Source: Prevotella sp.
Lineage (GTDB): Bacteria > Bacillota_I > Bacilli_A > ML615J-28 > CAG-313
Direction of reading: 5' to 3'
Length of the DNA stretch: 64,000 nucleotides
NCBI GenBank assembly: GCA_023665755.1
Contig: JAMPDF010000002.1
Coordinates: 244,010 to 308,009 of the forward strand
The notes below the pieces were generated by a model. It saw nothing but the letters and a program-made list of their open reading frames with translations, made no database searches and was not told the DNA's origin. How positions within the stretch are numbered: the first letter of the stretch is position 1; each line of letters opens with the position of its first letter. The translations under genes and the position numbers were made by a program. Below, one piece after another: positions 23,334 to 31,559 of the stretch.

Positions 23334-25446
23334 AAAATTAGCCCATCGGTATTTTCATATTCTTATTTTAATAGCGCTTTGTTTCTTTAGCATAGCACAA
23401 AAAAGTATTCCTATTTTACTTGTTTTTTTGGCTTTATGGCTATGTTATTTTATACAAGATAAAGCATTTGGTGTCCTTGCTTTAGTAGCAGTAGGCTTTG
23501 TTTTTGGTCACTATATGTTTCGAAAAAAATGCTATCAACATCAGTGGGAAGAATATCAAAATTTTCCTATATATGAGGGAGTTGCAATGGTAGAAAAAAT
23601 AAAGAAAACACCTCAACATTTTCAAATCTTATTTCACTTAAAACAAGGATACGTTTTATATTATAGTGAGAATCAACTGAATATAGGGGATGTTTACTAT
23701 ATTCAAGGAAAGATAATAAGTGTAGATCAAGCACATTATCCTGGTGGATTCAACTATCGCGCGTATTTATCTTATCAAAATATTTATGGTCAAATAGAAA
23801 TCAAAGAAATGGTGTATGTTCAACATACATTTGGAAAATATCAATTGTATCAAAGCATTAGTGATTATTATGAACAGTATTTTCATACGGAATCAGTGGG
23901 GATGATTCAAGCGTTAACTATTGGAAATAAGGATAGATTGAATCCTCATCTTTCGGAGCAGATAGCAACGATTGGGGTCAGTCATTTATTCGTCATATCT
24001 GGTTTGCATGTCGGATTGCTGGTAGGAGCGCTAGAAAAACTGCTTAGCCTTCTTCGCATCAAGAAAAATGCGATTCCTGTTTTTGTGATGCCACTCTTAT
24101 TTCTATATTATGCCATATCTGGTTTCATAGTTTCGGTATTAAGGGTAGTGAATGGCTTTATTTTAAAGACATTGAACCATCAATATCAACTCAAATGGAG
24201 TGCCATAGATTTAATTAGCATCAATGCTTATTTAGTCTTATGTTTTAATCCAATGTATATTTTTCAATATAATTTTATACTATCCTATTTGATTGCTATA
24301 GGCATTGTATTGTGTGCTTCATGGCTTTTCAATCGCAAAGGTATAGTTGGCAACATCAAAACCAACATCATTATCAGTTGTATTGCAACATTTATCACAC
24401 TTCCAGTAGTAACTATTTTTTCACCTGATATTTCTTTTTTGGCAATTGTGTATAATTTGGTTTATATTCCACTAGTCAGTTATATTTTACTTCCGCTTGC
24501 CGTTTTAGTTACATGTATACCTTGTCTTGAAAATCTATTTATGATAGTATATAGTCTATTTCAATTGTTAACCAATCATTTAGCACAAATTGATATTTTG
24601 ACCTTCACTTACCCACTCATTCCACCTTTTATGATACTTTTCTATTATTTTTTATGCTATGGATTGATTAGCAGAAAGAAAAACATTCGAAAATATGTAA
24701 GTTGTCTTTTTATTTTGTTCCAATTAATATGGATCTACTGGGGGTATGTCAATGTGCATGAAAGGGTCTATTTCTTAGACTTGCCAAGAGGAGAAGCCAC
24801 TTTCATCCAAGGAAAGCACAATCAACTCAATATACTCATAGATACAGGAGAATCAGGAAGTAATGATTTGATAGTCTTTCTCAAAAAACAAGGTGTAAAG
24901 CGTATAGATGCTATCATTATTAGTCATGGTGATAGTGATCATAATGGAATGCTTTTAGAACTAATTCAAACTTTCCGGGTCAAACAAGTCTATGGTAGTA
25001 AGTATGATATTACCACTTATCAGATGGTCAAAGACAAAGTACACTATCAAGCTTTATCGGTAGGAGATACATTAATGTATCAAGACAATTGCTTCCAAGT
25101 CCTTTCGCCCATAAAGGACTATCAAAAGAAAAATAACAACAGTTTAGTTATACTTGCTCAGTTATTTGAACAAAATTACTTATTCACAGGTGATATAGAA
25201 AAAGAAGTAGAAAAACAGTTGCCCAAAATAGAAAAAGTTGATTATTTGAAAGTACCTCATCATGGTTCTATCACTTCATCAACAGATGAACTACTGCACA
25301 ATGTTCAATATGCTATAGCAATTTGTATGAATGGGTATCAAAATCAGTTTTCTTTTCCATCTCCAAAAATTGTAGAACGCTATAATGGTAGGATTTGGAT
25401 TACATCTGAAAAGGGGACCATCATCATTGAAAAAAAGCGAAAATAA
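23281..25446 (+). CDS. comEC: ComEC DNA uptake channel
   Basis: 721-residue polytopic membrane protein. Order: N-terminal helices and OB-like domain (about 20-190), the competence transmembrane domain (about 195-480, with IGVSHLFVISGLHVGLL), and a C-terminal metallo-beta-lactamase-like nuclease domain (about 500-720, IISHGDSDHNGM, VPHHGS). Forms the channel that brings single-stranded DNA into the cytoplasm. The chosen ATG overlaps comEA by 53 bases and has only GAAGG at short spacing; the true start might be a later codon. No frameshift is visible. Confidence 0.92.
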   Translation: MVLVKHFFKTFKRSSLYRKLAHRYFHILILIALCFFSIAQKSIPILLVFLALWLCYFIQDKAFGVLALVAVGFVFGHYMFRKKCYQHQWEEYQNFPIYEGVAMVEKIKKTPQHFQILFHLKQGYVLYYSENQLNIGDVYYIQGKIISVDQAHYPGGFNYRAYLSYQNIYGQIEIKEMVYVQHTFGKYQLYQSISDYYEQYFHTESVGMIQALTIGNKDRLNPHLSEQIATIGVSHLFVISGLHVGLLVGALEKLLSLLRIKKNAIPVFVMPLLFLYYAISGFIVSVLRVVNGFILKTLNHQYQLKWSAIDLISINAYLVLCFNPMYIFQYNFILSYLIAIGIVLCASWLFNRKGIVGNIKTNIIISCIATFITLPVVTIFSPDISFLAIVYNLVYIPLVSYILLPLAVLVTCIPCLENLFMIVYSLFQLLTNHLAQIDILTFTYPLIPPFMILFYYFLCYGLISRKKNIRKYVSCLFILFQLIWIYWGYVNVHERVYFLDLPRGEATFIQGKHNQLNILIDTGESGSNDLIVFLKKQGVKRIDAIIISHGDSDHNGMLLELIQTFRVKQVYGSKYDITTYQMVKDKVHYQALSVGDTLMYQDNCFQVLSPIKDYQKKNNNSLVILAQLFEQNYLFTGDIEKEVEKQLPKIEKVDYLKVPHHGSITSSTDELLHNVQYAIAICMNGYQNQFSFPSPKIVERYNGRIWITSEKGTIIIEKKRK

Positions 25447-25465
25447 AATAAAAAGTATCTTTTAC

Positions 25466-25494
25466 TTTACCTTTTTTTCAATTTATGATATAAT
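25466..25494 (+). promoter_or_regulatory. Sigma-A promoter for rpsT
   Basis: TTTACC (25466-25471), spacer 17, TATAAT (25489-25494) preceded by TGA. Confidence 0.75.
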
Positions 25495-25524
25495 ACTTAA
25501 GAAATAACCTCGGAGGTGAAACTA

Positions 25525-25788
25525 ATGGCAAACATTAAGCAACAAAAGAAACGAGATATTACTAACAATAAGAGAAGATTATTAAATAATTCATTTTCTT
25601 CTTCATTAAAGACTGCAATCAAAGCTTTTGAAGCTGCTGTAGCAGCAGGCGATAAAGCAAAAGCACAAGAGGCTTTTAATTTTGCAAGTAAAAAAATTGA
25701 TAAGGCTGTATCAAAAGGTATTCATCATAAGAATTATGCAGCACATCAAAAATCTCGTTTAGCTAAAGCCTTAAACGCAATGGCATAA
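25525..25788 (+). CDS. rpsT: 30S ribosomal protein S20
   Basis: 87 residues, highly basic and alpha-helical (MANIKQQKKRDITNNKRRLLNNSFSS begins the family pattern), the normal size. S20 binds 16S rRNA at the base of the body. The ATG at 25525 follows CGGAGGTGA; a GTG inside that Shine-Dalgarno is discarded. Own promoter and terminator make it a single-gene unit. Confidence 0.97.
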   Translation: MANIKQQKKRDITNNKRRLLNNSFSSSLKTAIKAFEAAVAAGDKAKAQEAFNFASKKIDKAVSKGIHHKNYAAHQKSRLAKALNAMA

Positions 25789-25804
25789 TGAAATAAAAAA
25801 TAAG

Positions 25805-25833
25805 AAGCTATTTCAAATGAAATAGCTTTTTTT
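25805..25833 (+). terminator. Intrinsic terminator of rpsT (bidirectional with holA)
   Basis: AGCTATTTCA (25806-25815) and TGAAATAGCT (25818-25827) are exact inverted repeats, with T-run on the + side and A-run on the other, so it can serve the convergent holA gene too. Confidence 0.9.
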
Positions 25834-25835
25834 CT

Positions 25836-26807
25836 TTATTTAGGTAATTTTAACAAAAGTAATTCTAAACCAATATTTTTTTCTATTTTTCCACTTTTGA
25901 TTTGATAATCTAGTTCAGCTAATTTTTCAATATAGTATTCCAAATCGGACAATTTAAATGCTTTTGCTTCTTGTACCAAATAATAGGCTTTTCCCGAGGT
26001 TACATTGTAGAATTTGGCAATATCACTTTGACTATATCCGTATTTTAATAATTTGTAAGTTGAAACCAATTCTTTAAATTTATTAGATATGAGAGCGATA
26101 ATCGTAAGTGCATCTTTTGTGTGAGTAATCAAATTAGAATAAATCGCGTAAGTTTGGTCCAAATCTTTTTGAATAATCGCCTTAATTAAGTGATACACTT
26201 CATTACTAACATCTTTGGATACTAAAAGTCGAATGTCAGATTGTCGGATAGTTCCGCCTTTTCCAATATAAGATGTTAATTTTTCAATTTCTGTTGCTAG
26301 TCTCGGTTGGTCATCGCCAATATATTCTAACAATAGATTTAATGCATCATCTTTAATATCAATATTGTTACTATCAAAACTACGAACAATCCATCCTTTG
26401 AGTTCAATTTCTTCTGGTTCAGGATAATCAATGATTTTAGCCACATTACGAAGCATTTTATAAATTTCATTGCTCTGAGAAATGACGATGTTCGTGGCAT
26501 CAATCATCAATATAGTTGTATCAACAGGGTTTTTTAGATATTTGATAAATGATTTGGTATCTTCTTTTGAGGCTGTATTTGTTTTGGTTAAAAATTTAGG
26601 ATTTTTCAAAATAATAATTTTTAAATCTTCTAAAAAAGGAACAGTGATGGCATCTTCTAGAATATGTGATAAAGAAGTTACTTCCATATCGTACTTGATT
26701 GTGGTGGTATCTAATTTATTAAAACTTTGAATGATTCGATTCATTCTATTTTTAATAAAAATTTCTGATGTTCCCGTAAAAAGATAAATTAGATCTTCAT
26801 CACGCAT
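25836..26807 (-). CDS. holA: DNA polymerase III delta subunit
   Basis: 323 residues, typical for HolA, the clamp-loader subunit that opens the beta sliding clamp. Recognisable parts are IYLFTGTSEIFIKNRMNRII at the start, the central PVDTTILMIDA strand, and the helical collar with NEVYHLIKAIIQKD and the closing GLELLLLKL. AAGGAAA lies eight bases before the ATG. Lying after comEC-rpsT on the opposite strand recalls the Bacillus arrangement of comEC, holA and rpsT. Confidence 0.92.
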   Translation of the reverse strand: MRDEDLIYLFTGTSEIFIKNRMNRIIQSFNKLDTTTIKYDMEVTSLSHILEDAITVPFLEDLKIIILKNPKFLTKTNTASKEDTKSFIKYLKNPVDTTILMIDATNIVISQSNEIYKMLRNVAKIIDYPEPEEIELKGWIVRSFDSNNIDIKDDALNLLLEYIGDDQPRLATEIEKLTSYIGKGGTIRQSDIRLLVSKDVSNEVYHLIKAIIQKDLDQTYAIYSNLITHTKDALTIIALISNKFKELVSTYKLLKYGYSQSDIAKFYNVTSGKAYYLVQEAKAFKLSDLEYYIEKLAELDYQIKSGKIEKNIGLELLLLKLPK

Positions 26808-26839
26808 AAGAATCGTTTCCTTTCTTCCTTCTTTTTTAT

Positions 26840-26845
26840 ATTATA
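26840..26845 (-). promoter_or_regulatory. -10 element for holA
   Basis: TATAAT on the minus strand with GGTG in front; no good -35 in the A/T-rich stretch upstream. Confidence 0.45.
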
Positions 26846-26889
26846 CACCAAAATGATTAAAAAAGAAAGAAAAAAGAAACTATAATCTA

Positions 26890-27034
26890 GGAGGAGAAAG
26901 AAGACATTTCTCTATTGTATGAATTGGCTATTGTATATCAACAAGAATATATTAAGGTTATTTCTTCCAAAATATTACAAGATAGTTGTAATCTTATTCA
27001 AATCAAATTCTTGATTTTTTTAGTGGTTGGCTAA
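26890..27034 (+). other. Shine-Dalgarno followed by an open 42-codon frame without ATG
   Basis: The 302-base gap between holA and perR holds a TATAAT (26881-26886), a strong GGAGGAG (26890-26896) and, from an ATT at 26906, an open frame of 42 codons ending TAA at 27032. The reading would be ISLLYELAIVYQQEYIKV... and ends in a hydrophobic run (KFLIFLVVG). The only alternative start is a TTG at 26915, too far from the Shine-Dalgarno. It may be a gene remnant or a small protein with a non-standard start. Confidence 0.3.
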
Positions 27035-27046
27035 AAAGCGAAATAC

Positions 27047-27074
27047 TTGCAATAAAAAAGAAAAAAGGTATAAT
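27047..27074 (+). promoter_or_regulatory. Sigma-A promoter for perR-rubrerythrin
   Basis: TTGCAA (27047-27052), spacer 16, TATAAT (27069-27074), directly upstream of the operator at 27079-27101. Confidence 0.75.
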
Positions 27075-27078
27075 ATAA

Positions 27079-27101
27079 TTAATAGTAATAATTACTATTA
27101 A
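27079..27101 (+). promoter_or_regulatory. PerR/Fur-type operator
   Basis: A 23-base palindrome with two exact 11-base arms (TTAATAGTAAT and ATTACTATTAA) around one central A. It covers the predicted transcription start and ends at the Shine-Dalgarno. Its A/T-rich 7-1-7-like core resembles a Per box, so the encoded PerR-like protein probably represses its own operon and is relieved by peroxide. Confidence 0.8.
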
Positions 27102-27109
27102 GGAGAAAT

Positions 27110-27526
27110 ATGAGGAAAACAGCACAGAAGAATTTAATCTATGAAATTGTTCAATCGAGTTGTGATCACCCAACTGCCGAAAGCATCTATGTGAAGGCAA
27201 GAGCACATATGCCCAACATTAGTCTTGGAACAGTTTATCGCAATTTAAATGATTTAGTAGAAATGGGGAAAATCACAAGATTAAGCATTCCTGGCGAAGG
27301 TGACCATTATGATCACAAAATGCGTAAACCACACGGACATTTCTATTGTCAAATTTGTAAATGTTTTATGGATATTGAGGAAATAGATGTGGAACCCATT
27401 ATAGCTTCAGTAGAACAACGAAATCAAGTGAAGATATATGCCAATCAAATTAGTTTTAGTGGTGTTTGCCCCACATGCCAAATGATGAGAAAGGAAGAAA
27501 AGGAAAATGGAATTAAAAGGAAGTAG
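27110..27526 (+). CDS. perR: Fur family peroxide regulator, PerR-like
   Basis: 138 residues. Winged-helix DNA-binding half (HPTAESIYVKARAHMPNISL, GTVYRNLNDLVEMG) and dimerisation half with the metal-site segment DHYDHKMRKPHGHFYC and two zinc-type CxxC pairs (CQIC, CPTC). The DHYDH/HGHF arrangement matches PerR, whose iron-bound histidines are oxidised by H2O2. Overlap and co-transcription with rubrerythrin support PerR over Fur. Its own operator lies directly upstream. Confidence 0.9.
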   Translation: MRKTAQKNLIYEIVQSSCDHPTAESIYVKARAHMPNISLGTVYRNLNDLVEMGKITRLSIPGEGDHYDHKMRKPHGHFYCQICKCFMDIEEIDVEPIIASVEQRNQVKIYANQISFSGVCPTCQMMRKEEKENGIKRK

Positions 27527-28040
27527 AACAGAACAAAATTTAATGACTGCGTTTGCAGGTGAATCACAAGCAAGAAACAAGTATACTTATTTTGCTTCAC
27601 AAGCAAGAAAAGAAGGTTATGAACAAATTGCTGCTATTTTTGAAGAAACCGCAAATAATGAAAAAGAGCATGCCAAATTATGGTTCAAATTATTAGGTGG
27701 AATCGGAACAACTAAAGAAAATTTACTTGCAGCAGCAGCAGGTGAAAACTATGAGTGGACAGATATGTATGCTGAATTTGCTAAAGTGGCTCGTGAAGAA
27801 GGATTTGTTGCTATTGCTAAACAATTTGAAGGTGTGGCAAAAATTGAAAAGGAACACGAAGAACGCTATAGAAAATTAGCGGAAAATATTGAAACTGCTC
27901 AAGTATTCGCAAAAGCAGGTGTAACTGTTTGGGTTTGTCGCAATTGCGGTCATGTGTATGTTGGCGAAACAGCACCAAAGGCTTGTCCAGTATGCGCACA
28001 TCCACAAGCTTATTTCGAAGTAAAAGCCAATAATTTTTAA
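27507..28040 (+). CDS. Rubrerythrin
   Basis: 177-residue diiron peroxidase that reduces H2O2 in anaerobes. Ferritin-like four-helix domain with the diiron E-x-x-H motifs (ANNEKEHAKLWF, AKIEKEHEERY) and a C-terminal rubredoxin domain with CRNCG and CPVCAHP (about 144-170). It overlaps the end of perR by 20 bases, so both are one transcript under the PerR operator: a self-contained peroxide response unit. Confidence 0.95.
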   Translation: MELKGSRTEQNLMTAFAGESQARNKYTYFASQARKEGYEQIAAIFEETANNEKEHAKLWFKLLGGIGTTKENLLAAAAGENYEWTDMYAEFAKVAREEGFVAIAKQFEGVAKIEKEHEERYRKLAENIETAQVFAKAGVTVWVCRNCGHVYVGETAPKACPVCAHPQAYFEVKANNF

Positions 28041-28058
28041 TTTGATTTTGAGTAGTAG

Positions 28059-28087
28059 AAAAAGGAGATGATGAGTCTCCTTTTTTT
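28059..28087 (+). terminator. Intrinsic terminator after rubrerythrin
   Basis: AAAAAGGAGA (28059-28068) pairs with TCTCCTTTTT (28076-28085), seven-base loop. Confidence 0.9.
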
Positions 28088-28195
28088 ATTGTTGGTGCTT
28101 ATAAATGATGGAATAAAGGGAAAAATATATTGAAATTGAAATAATAGATGTTATTCTTTTTTTCAAGATTTCAAGGAAAAAAATAAAATAGAGTA

Positions 28196-28224
28196 TTTAC
28201 TTTTACTGTAAAAAGTGGTATAAT
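28196..28224 (+). promoter_or_regulatory. Promoter of the Dlt-like operon with a palindrome in the spacer
   Basis: TTTACT (28196-28201), spacer 17, TATAAT (28219-28224) preceded by TGG. The spacer contains the palindrome TTTTAC-T-GTAAAA (28201-28213), between the two promoter elements, where a repressor could block RNA polymerase. The predicted leader is only about 11 bases. Confidence 0.65.
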
Positions 28225-28241
28225 ATGGAACGGTGATAAAA

Positions 28242-29765
28242 ATGAAGACAGTAATAACAGCGTTTGAAGATAAAATCATAACATTAAAGAAGCAAAATCA
28301 ATTGGATAAAATTGCTTTTCAAGATCCAGAAAATAGCTTATCCTATCAAGATTTACAACGATACGCCAAGTCAGTTGCTACTGCAATCATTCCCAAGGCG
28401 GCTAAAAATGAAGTGGTAGGTATTGCTACCAATCGAGGTATTTATACCATTATAGCAATGCTTGCTTGTATGTATGCAGGAACTCCTTATGTTATTATCG
28501 ATGTAGAATCACCGATTGAGCGCATCCAGAAAATTATGCAAATCGCATCACCTAAGTTATTGATGTTTGATGAAGCCAATGTCAAACGCTTTGTAGCACT
28601 TGGTGGACATCCATCTATCATAATCCAAGATGTAGTTGCATTAGCAATAGATGAGCAAAGATTAAAAGGTAGAGTAGAACAAATCATTTCAACAGACCCT
28701 GTATACATTTTATTTACATCAGGTTCAACGGGCATTCCAAAAGGTACTGTGATTCATCATCAAAACATTGTCAATTATATAGAGTGGTTTACCACTTGTT
28801 TTGATATATCGGACCAAACTCGTTTTGCAAGCCAAACCCCATTTTATTTTAGTATGTCGGTTTCAGATGTTTTTGCGACCCTTTTTACTGGTGCTTTTTT
28901 ATATATTGTACCCAAGAGTTATTTCACATTTCCAATTCGATTATTTGATGTAATGAACCAAATGAAAATCAATACCATTTACTGGGTTCCTTCCGCTTAT
29001 CAAATAATAGCACAAATGAAAGTATTGGATTATGTATTACCACAATATTTGCAAGTAGCTATGTTTGCGGGAGAAGTTATGCCTACTAAAGTGTTGAACT
29101 ATTGGATGGATAAACTACCTCAGGTTTCTTTTGCTAATTTATTTGGTCCAACGGAAACAACTGATATTTGTACATACTATAAAGTTAATCGCCGATTTGC
29201 CAATGATGAAGTCCTGCCAATTGGAAAGGCTTGTGAAAATTTAGAAGTATTCTTAATTAATGATAAAGGTGAATTAGTTGTTTCGAACCAAGAAGGAGAA
29301 CTGTATGTAAAAGGGGCTTTTGTTGCGAATGGTTATTATCAAAATGCTGAAAAAACCAAAGAAGCTTTTGTTCAAAACCCTTTAAATCCATATTATCCTG
29401 AGATTGTATATAAAACGGGTGATTTATGCAAATACAATACACAAGGTGAATTAGTCTATCTTTGTCGAAAAGATTTTCAAATCAAGCATATGGGATATCG
29501 TATAGAACTTGGCGAAATTGAGGCTGGATGTAATGCTTTAGAGGAAATCAAAACAGCGTTTTGTTTGTATAATGGCCAAAAGGATGAAATCATCTGTTGT
29601 TATGTAGGGAAAATCACGCAACAAGATTTAAACGCAAAACTGCAAGCCAAAATGCCATATTATATGATTCCCCAAAGATATGAATTATTATCGCATGTGA
29701 AACTGAATCAAAATGGCAAAATTGATCGAAAATATTACCAAGAAGAATATCTTTTGAAAAAATAA
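28242..29765 (+). CDS. DltA-like amino-acid adenylating enzyme (carrier protein ligase)
   Basis: 507 residues from ATG 28242 with GGTGAT; a GTG at 28233 would be nearly leaderless. Adenylation domain motifs are complete: FTSGSTGIPKG (A3), LFGPTETT (A5), YKTGDLC (A7) and the catalytic lysine motif GKIDRK (A10). It activates a substrate with ATP and loads it on the carrier encoded next. DltA uses D-alanine; the operon (carrier, MBOAT, SGNH) fits D-alanylation of teichoic acids, but gene order and sequence are not those of classical DltABCD, so substrate is uncertain. Confidence 0.78.
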   Translation: MKTVITAFEDKIITLKKQNQLDKIAFQDPENSLSYQDLQRYAKSVATAIIPKAAKNEVVGIATNRGIYTIIAMLACMYAGTPYVIIDVESPIERIQKIMQIASPKLLMFDEANVKRFVALGGHPSIIIQDVVALAIDEQRLKGRVEQIISTDPVYILFTSGSTGIPKGTVIHHQNIVNYIEWFTTCFDISDQTRFASQTPFYFSMSVSDVFATLFTGAFLYIVPKSYFTFPIRLFDVMNQMKINTIYWVPSAYQIIAQMKVLDYVLPQYLQVAMFAGEVMPTKVLNYWMDKLPQVSFANLFGPTETTDICTYYKVNRRFANDEVLPIGKACENLEVFLINDKGELVVSNQEGELYVKGAFVANGYYQNAEKTKEAFVQNPLNPYYPEIVYKTGDLCKYNTQGELVYLCRKDFQIKHMGYRIELGEIEAGCNALEEIKTAFCLYNGQKDEIICCYVGKITQQDLNAKLQAKMPYYMIPQRYELLSHVKLNQNGKIDRKYYQEEYLLKK

Positions 29766-29774
29766 GGAGAGTTT

Positions 29775-30008
29775 ATGATGAAAGAAACACTATTAGAAAT
29801 ATTAGAAGAATTAAAACCAGGAGTGGATTATGAAAATGAAACCCAACTCATTACACGTCAAATATTAACTAGTATGGAAGTTGTAAGACTGATTATGATG
29901 ATATCTGACGAATTTGATATATCTATTTCTCCACTTTATATTGTTCCAGAAAATTTTGAGTCTGTTGATGATATGGTGAAACTAATAGAAAAAGTTCAAG
30001 ACGAATAG
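29775..30008 (+). CDS. Acyl/aminoacyl carrier protein, DltC-like
   Basis: 77 acidic residues with the four-helix carrier pattern. The phosphopantetheine serine is in LTSMEVVRLI; the residue before it is T where most carriers have D. The rest (ISDEFDISISPLYIVPENFESVDDMVKLI) is typical. It would accept the activated residue from the upstream ligase and present it to the MBOAT protein. Placed second in the operon, not third as in dltABCD. Confidence 0.8.
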   Translation: MMKETLLEILEELKPGVDYENETQLITRQILTSMEVVRLIMMISDEFDISISPLYIVPENFESVDDMVKLIEKVQDE

Positions 30009-30009
30009 T

Positions 30010-31557
30010 ATGAAAGCCTATGAACAATTGCTGTGGCTATTGATTTTTGGATCCATAGTCTACTTGCTTTACATGGTGTTTTTTAAGAAATACCGTTATC
30101 TGATTTTAATTCTAGGTAGTTTGATTTTATTGGGATTTGCTAGTAAATGGATGATGGTTTTTGTTTTATTGAGTGCTTTTATTGTATATTTGTTTGCAAG
30201 AATAATGAGCCAAAAAAACGAAACACTCAAAAATAAGAAAGCTGAATTTGATAAAGAAACATTTAAACAAGAAAAATTAAAAACTAAAAAAGCGAATAAA
30301 CGAATTTTAATTCTGGCACTAATTTTGAATTTAGGCTTATTGATTTCGATTAAATATTTAAATTTTTTTGATGGTATTCTCAATTCTATTTTTTCTATAT
30401 GTAACTGGGATTTTCAAATTCCGATGTTTAAAATTTTAATGCCATTAGGGATTAGTTATTATACATTATCTAATACTGGCTATCTAGTGGATGTATATCG
30501 GGGAAAGTATAAGGCAAGTAAAAATTATTTAGATGTCTTACTATTTACCACTTATTTTCCATGCTTATTAGAAGGACCCATTTCCCATTATGATCAATTG
30601 TTACCACAATTAAAAGAACCTCAGTCATTTCAGTTTGAACATTTTAAAAAGGGAGTTTTGCTCATTTTGGTGGGACTGTTCAAAAAAATTGTCATTGCAG
30701 ATAGACTTGCTATTTTAGTAACCCAAACTTTTGATAAAGGGGTTACAGGACCGATACTGATTTTAGGTGTAATTGCTTTTACTTTTCAATTATATACAGA
30801 ATTTTCAGGTATTATCGATATGGTAAGAGGTATATCAAAAATGTATGGAATTCAGCTGGAAAGAAATTTTGAACAACCATTTTTTTCTTCATCTGTAGGT
30901 GAGTTTTGGAGAAGATGGCATATTAGTTTAGGTACATGGTTTAGAGAATATGTATTCTATCCTCTTTCGATGTCTAGACCAATCAATTGGTTATGTAAAA
31001 AATTAAGAGGAAAGGTATCTAATTTTTGGGAAACCTTCTTACCTAGTTGTATCGTTTTATTTGTGGTATGGTCACTTACAGGATTGTGGCATGGTGCAAG
31101 TTTTAAATATCTAATATATGGTCTTTATTATTATATGGTGATGATGATAGAAAATATCATCGCTCATTATTTTGCACATCAAATAAAACATAAAACGATT
31201 TTTCGTATATTAGGTATTATCAAAACATTTATTTTAGTTAATATAGGTATGCTTATTTTTAGATGTAATACATTAACAGACGCAGGACAATATATTGTGA
31301 ATATATTCCAACCGAGTAATACTAAGTTGACAAGTATTTTTGAGGCAAAAGAGTGTGTTATTGCTGCTTTGGCTATGGGTATTTTATTGGTATTTGAGTG
31401 GTTACAGACCAAAAAATTTGATATTTACCAGCGAATTGTAAACTTGCCTAGAGGTATAGAATACGCCGCCTATTTGATTTTAATCTTTGGTATTATCATC
31501 TTTGGAGCGTATGGTTTAGGATATATACCACCTGACCCTATTTATGGAGGATTTTAG
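30010..31557 (+). CDS. MBOAT family acyltransferase, DltB/AlgI-like
   Basis: 515 residues with about eleven membrane segments. MBOAT marks: FEQPFFSSSVGEFWRRWHIS, GTWFREYVFYPL and the catalytic histidine in SLTGLWHGASFKYL. The family transfers acyl or D-alanyl groups across the membrane to extracellular polymers. It starts two bases after the carrier gene and is followed two bases later by an SGNH protein. The GEFWRRWHIS text is shared with AlgI-type enzymes as well as DltB. Confidence 0.85.
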   Translation: MKAYEQLLWLLIFGSIVYLLYMVFFKKYRYLILILGSLILLGFASKWMMVFVLLSAFIVYLFARIMSQKNETLKNKKAEFDKETFKQEKLKTKKANKRILILALILNLGLLISIKYLNFFDGILNSIFSICNWDFQIPMFKILMPLGISYYTLSNTGYLVDVYRGKYKASKNYLDVLLFTTYFPCLLEGPISHYDQLLPQLKEPQSFQFEHFKKGVLLILVGLFKKIVIADRLAILVTQTFDKGVTGPILILGVIAFTFQLYTEFSGIIDMVRGISKMYGIQLERNFEQPFFSSSVGEFWRRWHISLGTWFREYVFYPLSMSRPINWLCKKLRGKVSNFWETFLPSCIVLFVVWSLTGLWHGASFKYLIYGLYYYMVMMIENIIAHYFAHQIKHKTIFRILGIIKTFILVNIGMLIFRCNTLTDAGQYIVNIFQPSNTKLTSIFEAKECVIAALAMGILLVFEWLQTKKFDIYQRIVNLPRGIEYAAYLILIFGIIIFGAYGLGYIPPDPIYGGF

Positions 31558-31559
31558 CA

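Noticed and set aside
27697..27879. 60-codon frame inside rubrerythrin
   Set aside because: Shadow of the rubrerythrin gene, without ribosome-binding site.
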